A stretch of 64,000 nucleotides of DNA from Haloarcula amylovorans (GTDB taxonomy: Archaea > Halobacteriota > Halobacteria > Halobacteriales > Haloarculaceae), in the NCBI RefSeq assembly GCF_004681185.1, contig NZ_SRIF01000007.1, positions 49,726 through 113,725 of the forward strand, given 5' to 3'. The notes beneath the pieces are model-generated. The model worked only from the letters and a program-made list of their open reading frames with translations, made no database searches and had not been told where the DNA came from. Positions 26,960 through 35,241 of the stretch are shown piece by piece. Made by a program: the position numbers and the translations under genes. How positions within the stretch are numbered: position 1 is the stretch's first letter; the number at the start of each line of letters is the position of its first letter.

Positions 26960-27385
26960 TTGTGACCCTACTTCAGGAACGGCTCACTTCAGAATCAAAG
27001 CTGTCGATTTCGAACTCTATCTGGTTGGTGGAGCGAGAGCACTTCCTCAAAGTTACCCAATTCGAGTGGTCGTCACCGCGGGCGACAGACTGGCATGCTT
27101 CGTTAGTCTCAAGCAGAAGTACGAAGGTCTGCGACTTCATAGCTGTCAAGATAATTGTCGCTATCGAAAGATATCGCACCACTTGCAGGGATGAGCGTCC
27201 GTTCGTGGGTCTCGCCATGGAGGTTCGATTGAACGCGCCTCTCGTCAGCGTCGCCTTTGAATGTCGTTTGATTGCTTCCCGTTGCAGCCGTGATTGATTA
27301 GAGAAAATATAACCGATTAGTAGCATTTCTGTTAGTCAGGACTGTCACACCGGGCGGAATCAAAACCCAAGTACTATCGGAATTG
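26960..27385 (-). pseudogene. Relic of a second SMC-related gene with internal deletion
   Basis: In the minus direction the relic reads STWVLIPPGVTVLTNRNATN, then a stop, TGSNQTTFKGDADERRVQSN, GETHERTL and, after a shift, LLLETNEACQSVARGDD. These match residues 22-125 of the intact protein at 20944-22905 piece by piece. It then jumps to a segment aligned with the second coiled coil of the intact protein (NQIEFEIDSFDSE against NQLEFAIDSLESD). Most of the first coil and the zinc hook are therefore deleted. The Walker A glycine-lysine is changed (GKNATNRT to NRNATNRL). Clearly nonfunctional. Confidence 0.8.
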
Positions 27386-27581
27386 TCACTTTCAGTTTCG
27401 AGGGTGTCGACGACGAGCGGGTGCGTTGTAAACTCGCAGAACCACCCGAGTAAAGCGGCGAGTCAAACAACGTGACATCTTCAACTGAGACGATATCTGG
27501 ATTCTTCTGTCCGTCTGCTACGAGACAAGCAACCCGAGTGGACCCGTTCACCTCGAGAACGTGCCATCGCAAGTAATCCAT
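27386..27581 (-). pseudogene. Fragment of a small gene upstream of the SMC-like relic
   Basis: Reads MDYLRWHVLEVNGSTRVACL and VSVEDVTLFDSPLY from ATG at 27581, then appears frameshifted (CEFTTHPLVVDTLETESD continues in another frame) and runs into the SMC-like relic. The composition is protein-like and acidic. I do not recognise the family. It might be a small partner gene once cotranscribed with the SMC-like gene; the intact copy at 22905 has no such neighbour. Confidence 0.4.
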
Positions 27582-27633
27582 AGCACTCAACTATTCCAAA
27601 ATATACCTGATTGATTCAACCCACGGATACCAC

Positions 27634-27798
27634 ATGGACGCTGTCTTAGAATCTTACCTCCGTATCGGGTTAGACACGTTCGACGCGGAGGACGCAATAT
27701 TTCTTCATGCACTCGCCTCGAAGGGAAATTCAGCAATTGATATCATTCACAAAGTCGACTACGTCACGCTTCATACTCTGATGTCGACACCCCGTTAG
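27634..27798 (+). CDS. Possible small protein (54 aa)
   Basis: A 54-codon frame MDAVLESYLRIGLDTFDAED ... HKVDYVTLHTLMSTPR with a TATA-like aatatac about 30 bp before the ATG. It is acidic and helix-rich but shows no known motif, and it lies in a region full of relics, so it may be the remaining start of a longer gene. Confidence 0.3.
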   Translation: MDAVLESYLRIGLDTFDAEDAIFLHALASKGNSAIDIIHKVDYVTLHTLMSTPR

Positions 27799-28068
27799 AG
27801 GAGACCAGCGCACGGAATTAATAGCGAGAAAACAGTAGACGACGTTCAGTAACAGGAGATGATTGAGAATATATGATAATTTAACATTAAGGTTTGCAAT
27901 ATAAGTGTTTGTCACGCTCGATTCGTTTGAAAAACCGCCCCTCGCTTCCGATGACCGTCGTGGTGACGTTCAAAACGACGGCGACCTGCGCGCAATTCAT
28001 GTATACTAGACTCTGCCGAGGTACGTTGCCGGTATCTTTATTCAGTTACGTACTCACCCGTTAATACG

Positions 28069-29022
28069 ATGCTCGCTGATGACTTTGGTCGAGCAGTCAC
28101 GGGTGTCCGCATATCCCTTACCGACCGATGCAATTTCGATTGTGTCTACTGTCACAACGAGGGACTGGGTGACACGCGCGGGCCAATGGAACCGGCGGCC
28201 GACGAGATGTCGGCTGATGATGTCGTCCGGTTTCTTGAAGTCGCGCGAGAGTTCGATGTGCAAGCAGTGAAATTCACCGGCGGCGAGCCGATGTTGCGGC
28301 AAGATTTAGCGGAGATCATCCATCGGATACCTGACGAGATGGAGGCGTCCTTGACCACGAACGGGACATTCCTTCCGGAACGCGCAGGGTCGCTCGTCGA
28401 CGCGGGACTCGAACGCGTGAACGTCTCGCAGGACGCCCTCAGTCCAGAGGCGTTCAAAGAGATCACGCAGAGCGGAGCGTATGACCGGGTAATGGAGGGT
28501 GTCGAGGCGGCACTTTCGGCAGGGCTCGCGCCGGTCAAACTCAACATGGTCGTGTTCGAACATACGGCGGGGTACGTCCCCGAGATGGTAGATCACGTCG
28601 CGGAAAACGACGGTTTGCAGCTACAGCTGATAGAGTATATGCCAGAACTCGTCGGCAACCCGGAGTGGGCAATCGACATCGAGCGTGTCCATGACTGGCT
28701 TCGTGAGCGAGCGGATTCAGTCACCACCCGAGAGATGCACTCGCGGCGCCGCTACCAAGTAGGCGATGGTCTCGTCGAGATTGTCGATCCCGTCGGCAAC
28801 GAGACGTTCTGCCAGAACTGCCACCGGATTCGCGTCACCCACGAAGGGTACGTCAAGGGGTGTCTCAACCGCAACGACGATCTCCGGTCGATGGGGGAGA
28901 TGAACAAACCGGAAATCCGCAAGACGGTCCGCGAAACGGTCAACAATCGCGTTCCCTACTACGGCGAGTACTTCGTCCAGAACGACGCAGGCGACTGGGT
29001 GATGAACGAAAAATACGTCTGA
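28069..29022 (+). CDS. moaA: GTP 3',8-cyclase MoaA (molybdenum cofactor biosynthesis)
   Basis: Radical-SAM enzyme for the first step of molybdopterin synthesis. The 317-residue protein has the N-terminal cluster motif CNFDCVYC (Cys 22, 26, 29) and [16 protein letters not shown]. The second cluster lies in [20 protein letters not shown] near the C-terminus. The usual C-terminal GG is replaced by NEKYV, as in several archaeal MoaA proteins (recalled). It is the only cofactor gene here and lies beside the molybdenum/tungsten formate dehydrogenase, so it may supply cofactor for it. Confidence 0.93.
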   Translation: MLADDFGRAVTGVRISLTDRCNFDCVYCHNEGLGDTRGPMEPAADEMSADDVVRFLEVAREFDVQAVKFTGGEPMLRQDLAEIIHRIPDEMEASLTTNGTFLPERAGSLVDAGLERVNVSQDALSPEAFKEITQSGAYDRVMEGVEAALSAGLAPVKLNMVVFEHTAGYVPEMVDHVAENDGLQLQLIEYMPELVGNPEWAIDIERVHDWLRERADSVTTREMHSRRRYQVGDGLVEIVDPVGNETFCQNCHRIRVTHEGYVKGCLNRNDDLRSMGEMNKPEIRKTVRETVNNRVPYYGEYFVQNDAGDWVMNEKYV

Positions 29023-29112
29023 GGCTCGTCGTATCCGACAAGCGGGTGAGACACCAAGTGTGAAAGCGTAAAGCCGTAGTTTCCGGAAGAATCTCACGCA
29101 CTCGAAATTACA

Positions 29113-29120
29113 GAACCAAG
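29113..29120. repeat. Target site duplication, left copy
   Basis: gaaccaag, abutting the left inverted repeat; an identical copy abuts the right end at 30758-30765. Confidence 0.85.
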
Positions 29121-29136
29121 GGCCTTGTTTAGACGC
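29121..29136 (+). repeat. Left terminal inverted repeat
   Basis: ggccttgtttagacgc, exact inverse of 30742-30757. Confidence 0.85.
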
Positions 29137-29199
29137 TGTAGAGAATGACTTACTCCAGTGAACTAACTGACCTTTGAGTCAGACCCCAATAGTATGTTG

Positions 29200-29998
29200 T
29201 CTCGTCTCTCGTCCTTTCAGATTGACTCGTAACGTTGGCGAAACGCGCTGTCTCTGGCACCTTAACCAGCGGTCAATAAGGGTGACAGCGGCTACGCTGA
29301 CTGGGCAATTGTTGTGATCCACGGTCTCCGCGAATACCTTGACCTTCCATATAGACGGCTCCTCGATGTGCTTTACGAGATACACAGGATCATCAAATCT
29401 TTAACCGAGCAAGCTGCTGGACTTCACGACCGTGTGCTCACGGAAGCAGCAGCTCAAGATGGCGGTCTGGTGAACTTTCCTACGACTCTCCGCTGATCTT
29501 CACGATACCGGAGACGTGCAGGCTATCGATGCGACCGGCTTTGACCGCCATTCGGCCAGCCCTCACTACGCAAATCGACCAAATTATACCTTCAGTTGGG
29601 TCAAGACGACAGCATTGGTAGACCGCGAAACCAGTACCGTATTGTATATTCATTGTTCGATGAAGCAACCGCACGACACTCAAGTCAGGGGTAGATACTC
29701 ACGCGGAATCTCAGTCGATTACAGACCATTGACAAAGAGTATATGACTGGGACGGTCTGCGTGAAGAGCTTCGGTGGCCGACGTTCGGCCAGTGATTAAA
29801 CACCGGAGGTTCAATCCGCTCAATATGGCGCACAACGCTCGCTATGACGATGACACAATCACCGGGATCCAGGTTGAGGCCGTCTTCTTTGCGCTCAAGC
29901 AGCGGTACGGTGATACGCTCCGGGCTCGAATATGGTTCGGACAGTTCCGAGAACTCGTTCTGAAAGCGACGGTGAGAAATGTCGAGCTTGCTCTCTAA
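29200..29998 (+). pseudogene. IS5-family transposase, frameshifted
   Basis: DDE transposase pieces in order but in several frames: LVTLAKRAVSGT near 29227, GYADWAIVVIHGLREYLDLP from 29290, a shifted KQQLKMAVW, then DVQAIDATGFDRHSASPHYA at about 29515, SWVKTTALVDRETSTVLYIH, and finally RPVIKHRRFNPLNMAHNAR and VEAVFFALKQRYGDTLRAR with RELVLKATVRNVELAL before TAA. The D of QAIDATG and the E of VEAVFF are the likely catalytic residues. At least three frameshifts mean it can no longer move by itself, although its ends are intact and might be used in trans. Confidence 0.85.
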
Positions 29999-30228
29999 CG
30001 TCGGTCAGTACAGGGGATTTACATAGGCGGCGCAAACTCTCCTGTACAGAAATATGGCATTATCTACGCACAAGATAGAGATCGATGTGTAGTGCATTGA
30101 GATGAAGTTCTCCTCGTCACCAGAAATAATAACGCGTAGAAGGCATGTCTTGCTCTTCCGTATTGAAGCGGTGATTTAATTTCCAAATATAATAGATATA
30201 ATTTATAGAATATATTAATGCATATATT

Positions 30229-30654
30229 CTATTGAGTGATTAAGACTATACTGAGACCTGCGAACGCGATTCCAGTAAACTTTGTTATCGTAATATTGTC
30301 TCCGAGAACGACTATACCGATGATAGCCGCTACGACGAAGTACATGGCACCGAGAGTAGAGACCATTGTCGTGGACCCTTGGGAGAATCCGATGTACATC
30401 GAAATGAGGCCGATTCCAGCGAATAATCCAGCCGCGCCAGCAAGCATCCCTCCTCTCATAGTAACGGCGAGCGATGCATCTGACACGACGATAAATCCAA
30501 GTGAAAGAAGACCCGCTACGAGATACGAGATTGCGGCGGCAGTCCTCGGGTCAATGGACTCCGATGCAGCGTTGCCTATGATTATCCAAATCCCCCATGA
30601 CAGCATTGTAATTAAGCCGAAGAAAATCCCTGAATCTATTTCAGTAAATTCCAT
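30229..30654 (-). CDS. EamA/DMT-superfamily transporter inside the mobile element
   Basis: A 141-residue membrane protein with about five hydrophobic helices (GIFFGLITMLSWGIWIIIGN, AAAISYLVAGLLSLGFIVV, AGLFAGIGLISMYIGF, TLGAMYFVVAAIIGIVVLG, ITKFTGIAFAGLSIVLI), one EamA half-repeat. Single-repeat members of 130-145 residues act as dimers. The Trp-rich start SWGIWIIIG and the GDNITITKFTGI segment are typical. It is AT-richer than its surroundings and lies wholly inside the inverted repeats, so it moved with the element. Substrate is unknown. Confidence 0.8.
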   Translation of the reverse strand: MEFTEIDSGIFFGLITMLSWGIWIIIGNAASESIDPRTAAAISYLVAGLLSLGFIVVSDASLAVTMRGGMLAGAAGLFAGIGLISMYIGFSQGSTTMVSTLGAMYFVVAAIIGIVVLGDNITITKFTGIAFAGLSIVLITQ

Positions 30655-30741
30655 CAGTGGGACTTCGCGTCGCTATCTGGATAAAAAGTCATCCTCATTA
30701 TGACTGGTGTTTAAATACTCGCTGCTAAAGAATGTGGTTCC

Positions 30742-30757
30742 GCGTCTAAACAAGGCC
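30742..30757 (-). repeat. Right terminal inverted repeat
   Basis: gcgtctaaacaaggcc, exact inverse of 29121-29136. Confidence 0.85.
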
Positions 30758-30765
30758 GAACCAAG
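30758..30765. repeat. Target site duplication, right copy
   Basis: gaaccaag, identical to 29113-29120. Confidence 0.85.
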
Positions 30766-30891
30766 TACTCTATAAACGAGCTTTGCACTCGGTGAGAGAT
30801 CATCAAGCGAATTGGTCATCGCTGGGTGGCCGAGTCGGGTTTTATCACCCGAGCCGTTTCAGTATGACAAATTCGTGCTCGATTGTTGACG

Positions 30892-31268
30892 TTATTTGTC
30901 CCAATAGAGCGAGCGAGCGAGCTTCTGAAGGTGGAAGTTCTCTTCGTTGGTACAACGCGGTGCTCCTAGAAACGCCCATTTGTCCGGGCCCTGCTCGCTG
31001 ATAATTTTTTGAGATCTAGTAATAACACAGGTGAGGGCAGTCTCCCATGAGACAGGGACAAGGTCACCGTTGTGTCTGACAAGCGGCGACGTGAGTCTTT
31101 CGTCGGCGTCGAGGGAATCGAACGCTCGAAGTCTCTTTTCGCAGAGTCGGCTGTTTGGATTTGCGGAGCCTGCCACGCCACGCACCTGATCCCCATCGTG
31201 TTAGCCGACTCTGAGAAAGCACAGAACGGGCAAACTGTTCCGTCTGGCCCACCCTCCTCGTTACTCAT
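30892..31268 (-). pseudogene. Truncated molybdopterin oxidoreductase (formate dehydrogenase-like)
   Basis: Begins MSNEEGGPDGTVCPFCAF at 31268, overlapping the end of the DUF1641 gene by 4 bp. It then shifts frame to RLCEKRLRAFDSLDADERLT, SPLVRHNGDLVPVSWETALT and FLGAPRCTNEENFHLQKLAR, and ends near 30892. These are the N-terminal cluster-binding and cofactor-domain segments of a second molybdopterin enzyme. The remaining ~500 residues are gone, so it is inactive. The overlap shows it was once the last gene of the formate dehydrogenase operon. Confidence 0.8.
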
Positions 31269-31999
31269 CGTCGCCGTATTCGACTACCTAATGCCGTCAG
31301 AAGCTCAGTGATGAATCCGAGACCTGCACGAGCGTCCCGTGACCGAAGTTGACTGACCAGCCCCAGAATACCAACCGATTCGGATTCGCGCTGGGCTTCT
31401 CCGACTGCCGAGAGCACTGTGTTCAAACCCTCTGCAGTGTTGTCATCTATCTCTAGTGTTGAGAGAGTGGTCGTCAGCGCGACCAGTTCCTCAAGGTGGT
31501 TTTCACGCTGTAACTTGAGGACAATATCGAGGGCATCGACCATCTCTCCCCCCCCTTCCTCCAGTATTGTAGCCAAGTCTCTAATCTCTTCGGTGGAGAG
31601 TGACTCTGAGAAAGCGGTCGCTATCGTAACGAGATCGTCAAGGTCGCCAGTTCGTTGAAGGGTGACTACAGTCTCAAGTGCATCCGCGAGTTCGTTCGCA
31701 TTCGCTCCGATGTCAGTGGCGAGTTCGGCCATCTCTTGGGTCGAGATCCCGTCTGCTGCCTCGAGAAGGTTGGACGACGATGCCGTGAGATGCTCTATCT
31801 CGTCTTCGTTGGCCGTGGCGAGCATCAGTATCGCCGTCTCGAGCGCGTCTTCCAGTTCATCCGTTCGATCGACGGCCCCCGCGAGCGCCTCGTCGTGGCG
31901 CTCGACGACTTCACGGAGCGCTGCTTCACCCTCGTCAGTTTCCGGCGACCGTTCTCCGTTAGTGGCGTCGTTCGGATAGACGTCTGTGGGGTTGGCCAT
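31265..31999 (-). CDS. DUF1641 protein of the formate dehydrogenase operon
   Basis: A 244-residue acidic protein made of repeated amphipathic helices (DALETVVTLQRTGDLDDLVTI, DALDIVLKLQRENHLEELVA) typical of DUF1641. This family is often encoded beside formate dehydrogenase alpha subunits in bacteria and archaea. Its molecular role is not established; an accessory or assembly function is usually assumed. It starts 2 bp after the fdhF stop on the same strand and overlaps the relic behind it, so it is part of the operon. Confidence 0.85.
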   Translation of the reverse strand: MANPTDVYPNDATNGERSPETDEGEAALREVVERHDEALAGAVDRTDELEDALETAILMLATANEDEIEHLTASSSNLLEAADGISTQEMAELATDIGANANELADALETVVTLQRTGDLDDLVTIATAFSESLSTEEIRDLATILEEGGGEMVDALDIVLKLQRENHLEELVALTTTLSTLEIDDNTAEGLNTVLSAVGEAQRESESVGILGLVSQLRSRDARAGLGFITELLTALGSRIRRR

Positions 32000-32001
32000 C
32001 G

Positions 32002-34299
32002 TCAGTCGCCTCCTTCGAGCGCCTCGGAGCGTTCGGCTGCTTCACGAGTGTTGTTCTGTTCTCGCATAGCTGTGTCGTCTGCGGGAGTAAGCCGGACCGC
32101 GGAGACCTTGAACTCGGGAGTTGCCGCCGAAGAATCGAGGCGGGTTTCGTCGGTGAGTTGGTTGACAGCGCTCTCGGCGAAGTGAATCGGTGCGAAGAGC
32201 GTCTCCGGCCCAACGCGGTCGGTCACCTGTGCGGGAACGGTGATCTCGCCCCGCCTGGATTCGACGGTCACCATGTCGCCGCTCTCGATGCCGTACGCTT
32301 CGGCCGTCGCTGGATTGACCTCGACGAAGTCGCTCGGCGTGTACTCCATGATCCCCTCCTCGCGGTGAGTCATCGTCCCCGTGTGGTACTGATAGAGGAC
32401 ACGACCGGTCGTCAGCGTAAATGGATACTCCTCGTCGGGTGTCTCGGCGGGTTCGCTGTAGCCGACTGCCTGCAGATGAGCCTTCCCGTCGTCCGTGTTG
32501 AACTCGTCTTCGTACAACCGCTCCGTCCCCGGGTGATTCTCGTCCCAACAGGGCCACTGGAGACCGCCCTCTTTCTCGACTCGATCGTGAGTCACACCAC
32601 CATACAGCGGCGTCAGCGAATTCACTTCCTCCATGATCTCGGCCGTCGAGTCGTAGTCCCAGTCTCGTCCCATCCGGTTTGCGAGGTCTTGCAGAATCTG
32701 CCAGTCGGGACGGGAGTCGCCTTTCGGTTCCATCACCTGGTTGACCTTCTGCACAGTCCGATCGGTGTTCGTGAACGTCCCCGTCTTCTCGACGAACGAA
32801 CAGGCCGGGAGGACGACGTCGGCGTACTTCGCGGTCTCAGTGACGAAGAGGTCCTGCACCACGAGGAACTCCAAGTTCTCCAGCACCTCTTCGGCGTGAT
32901 TTACCCCCGGTTCGGAGAGGGCGGAGTTCTCGCCGATGATGTACATGCCACGGAGGTCACCCTTGTCGGCCTCGAGGAACATCTGTGTCGTGTAGTACCC
33001 GTACTCCGGCGAAATGTCGCAGTCCCACGCGTCTTCGAACTTCGCTCGGACTTCGTCGTCGGCGATGCCCTGGTACCCCGGGAAATTGTCGGGAAGCGGC
33101 CCCATGTCGCCACCGCCGCCCTGAACGTTGTTCTGGCCTCGGAACGGTGAGACACCCGCGCCGGGCTTGCCGAGGTTCCCGGTCACTGCTGCGAGGTTTG
33201 CCATCGCCATGACGTTCTCCGTTCCGTGGGAATGTTCAGTCAGTCCGAGAGTCCATCCGAACACGCAGGTGTCCGCTGCTGCGATCGTCTCGGCAGCCGA
33301 TGCGATTTCTTCGGGCGGGACGCCGGTTACTTCACGGACGCGCTTGGGCGTGAACTCTCGCACCGCCTCCGAGACCGCTTCGAAGCCAGTCGTTCGTTCT
33401 TCGACGAACGACTCGTCGTAGAGGTCGTTTTCGACGATGTAGCGAGTGATTCCGTTTATCCAGACCGCATCGTAGCCCGGGTTGACACGGCTATACTGTG
33501 TCGCGTACTCGGCAATCTGGACCTCACGGGGGTCGAAGACAAGCAGGTCCGCACCGTCGCGGACGTTCTGTTTGATGCGCGTCCCAATGACGGGATGCGC
33601 CTCAGTGGTGTTCGACCCGGTAATGAGATAACAGTCGGTCGATTCGATGTCGTCCATGTTCACCGAGGCAGCGCCGTAGCCATACGTCCGGGCGAGGCCG
33701 GCGACTGTCGAGGAGTGACAGAGGCGGTTGCAGTTGTCGATGCTGTTGGTACCCAGCACCTGGCGGGCGAACTTGCCCATCAGGTAATTGTCCTCGTTGG
33801 TCGCTTTCGAAGAGGCGATGACCGACAGCGACTCGCCTCCGTGTTCGTCCCTAATCTGGGTGAATCCCTCGGCGACGCGTCTGAGGGCTTCGTCCCACGT
33901 CGCGGTCCTGAACTCCCCGCTTTTGTCGCGGACGAGCGGTGACGTCAGTCGGTCGTCTGAGTTGACGAAGTCGTACCCGAACTTGCCTTTTACGCAGGTG
34001 GAGATACCGTTGACCGGCGCGTCCTCTTCGGCCGTCGGGCGCGCAGCGAGAATCTCCTCGCCGTCGGAGTAGAGATCGAACCGACAGCCGACTGCGCAGT
34101 AGCCACAGGTGGTGTCAGCAACGTTCAGCTCTTCGAGTCGCTTGTCGCCGACCGATTGGGCTATCTCGAACAGTTTTCCTTCCGGCAGTGTTTCTGCGGC
34201 GACGCCTTCAGCGAAGTGCTCGACGCTCTGGATCGCTTGATCTTTGGCCTGTTGCATATACCCCGCTACCCCATCCATTTCATCGTTGGTCATGGCCAA
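32002..34299 (-). CDS. fdhF: Formate dehydrogenase catalytic (alpha) subunit
   Basis: Molybdenum/tungsten bis-pterin oxidoreductase, formate to CO2. The 765-residue protein has the 4Fe-4S motif CGYCAVGC (Cys 65, 68, 72) with Cys102 in STCVKGKFG. The active-site cysteine is Cys194 in NCNRLCHSSTVAGL (no selenocysteine), followed by SVNMDDIESTDCYLITGSNT. The C-terminal cofactor domain shows LTTGRVLYQYHTGTMTHRE. A His follows the active Cys, as in formate dehydrogenases. It overlaps the upstream NuoG-like gene by 10 bp. In this window it would complete oxidation of formaldehyde-derived formate. Confidence 0.93.
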   Translation of the reverse strand: MAMTNDEMDGVAGYMQQAKDQAIQSVEHFAEGVAAETLPEGKLFEIAQSVGDKRLEELNVADTTCGYCAVGCRFDLYSDGEEILAARPTAEEDAPVNGISTCVKGKFGYDFVNSDDRLTSPLVRDKSGEFRTATWDEALRRVAEGFTQIRDEHGGESLSVIASSKATNEDNYLMGKFARQVLGTNSIDNCNRLCHSSTVAGLARTYGYGAASVNMDDIESTDCYLITGSNTTEAHPVIGTRIKQNVRDGADLLVFDPREVQIAEYATQYSRVNPGYDAVWINGITRYIVENDLYDESFVEERTTGFEAVSEAVREFTPKRVREVTGVPPEEIASAAETIAAADTCVFGWTLGLTEHSHGTENVMAMANLAAVTGNLGKPGAGVSPFRGQNNVQGGGGDMGPLPDNFPGYQGIADDEVRAKFEDAWDCDISPEYGYYTTQMFLEADKGDLRGMYIIGENSALSEPGVNHAEEVLENLEFLVVQDLFVTETAKYADVVLPACSFVEKTGTFTNTDRTVQKVNQVMEPKGDSRPDWQILQDLANRMGRDWDYDSTAEIMEEVNSLTPLYGGVTHDRVEKEGGLQWPCWDENHPGTERLYEDEFNTDDGKAHLQAVGYSEPAETPDEEYPFTLTTGRVLYQYHTGTMTHREEGIMEYTPSDFVEVNPATAEAYGIESGDMVTVESRRGEITVPAQVTDRVGPETLFAPIHFAESAVNQLTDETRLDSSAATPEFKVSAVRLTPADDTAMREQNNTREAAERSEALEGGD

Positions 34300-35240
34300 T
34301 CACCGCTATTCGAATCGTCCGTCCAGATGTCTGTCTCGGTTGTGACCTCATCGCCGCTCGTAGACGTATCGCTCTTGGGCTTTTCGTCGCGTTTCTTCGG
34401 TGTCATCGGACCGGTGGATGTTCCGGAGCTTTCGTGGGCCTTGCCGATACTGTTTTTCTGCGTAAACCCGGGTAGCGGAAGCGTTGTAGCGTCCTCGATG
34501 CCCTTCTCGACAAGTGAACCAGTCGGACAGACAGTTGCACAGTGGCCACAGGAGACACACGTCGAATCGTCCATGGTTTCGGCGTCACTCTGAAAACCGA
34601 TGCGCGTGTCTTTTCCGGATCCCTCCATCCGGAGAACACCCTCGACCTGCACATCGTTGCAGGCGTCGACACAACGGTTACAGAGGATGCATTTGTTACG
34701 ATCGATCTGGATAAACGATGAGGAATCGTCAAGCGGTTCGTATTCGTCTCGGTCGTCAAGAACACCGTAGCGTGGCTCTTCAACCTCCTGTTCGATTGCT
34801 GCGTCCTGCAGTTCACAACGACCGTTCTTCCCACAGGTGGTACATCGGAGGTTGTGGTCCGAGAGGACTAGGTCGAGATTCACGTCTCGCGCTTCCGAAG
34901 CGGCGTCCGCATCAGTTCGGACAGTCAGGCCGTCCTCCGGTGGGAAGCTACAGGCCGGCACGACGCCGTGGGCGTCCGTTTCGACCATACAGGTGCGACA
35001 CTCGCTGCGTGGACCGATCTCTTCTCGGCCGTAGTGACACAGCGCGGGGACAGATTCCTCAGTATTGACGGCCTCTATGGCATCGATAAGGGTCGATTCT
35101 GGTGGAATCGTCACCGCTGTCCCGTCGACGGTTACAGTGACAGATTCCTCGCTTCTGACCAGCGGGTCAGTCGCTGTCCCAGGGGCAATTTCTTCTGTCA
35201 ACGGCGGTGCATCCATCGTTGCTTGGTTTTCCGAACTCAT
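34290..35240 (-). CDS. NuoG/HoxU-like iron-sulfur subunit of formate dehydrogenase
   Basis: Electron-transfer subunit of 316 residues from MSSENQATMD. An N-terminal 2Fe-2S domain has Cys 68, 81, 84, 97. It is followed by a His/Cys cluster segment (SDHNLRCTTCGKNGRCELQ) and two 4Fe-4S motifs (CILCNRCVDAC and CVSCGHCATVCPTG). It resembles the N-terminus of NuoG and the gamma-type small subunit of NAD-dependent formate dehydrogenases. The frame is open to 35423, but that leader is arginine-rich and lies within the upstream gene. The NuoF-like stop is at 35242, immediately before its start. Confidence 0.9.
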   Translation of the reverse strand: MSSENQATMDAPPLTEEIAPGTATDPLVRSEESVTVTVDGTAVTIPPESTLIDAIEAVNTEESVPALCHYGREEIGPRSECRTCMVETDAHGVVPACSFPPEDGLTVRTDADAASEARDVNLDLVLSDHNLRCTTCGKNGRCELQDAAIEQEVEEPRYGVLDDRDEYEPLDDSSSFIQIDRNKCILCNRCVDACNDVQVEGVLRMEGSGKDTRIGFQSDAETMDDSTCVSCGHCATVCPTGSLVEKGIEDATTLPLPGFTQKNSIGKAHESSGTSTGPMTPKKRDEKPKSDTSTSGDEVTTETDIWTDDSNSGDWP

Positions 35241-35241
35241 G

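Larger units (their letters stand above)
29121..30757. mobile_element. IS5-like (possibly ISH1 group) element carrying a transporter gene
   Basis: Perfect 16-bp terminal inverted repeats, ggccttgtttagacgc at 29121-29136 and gcgtctaaacaaggcc at 30742-30757, are flanked directly by 8-bp duplications gaaccaag. This defines a 1637-bp insertion. Inside are a decayed IS5-type transposase and, on the opposite strand, an intact DMT-superfamily transporter gene as passenger. An 8-bp duplication is the size reported for the ISH1 subgroup of IS5 (established knowledge, recalled). The extra 700 bp beyond a normal IS length is the passenger part. Confidence 0.85.

Noticed and set aside
32158-33150. 330-codon antisense frame in fdhF
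   Set aside because: High GC third positions produce long antisense frames. The opposite strand holds the conserved formate dehydrogenase.
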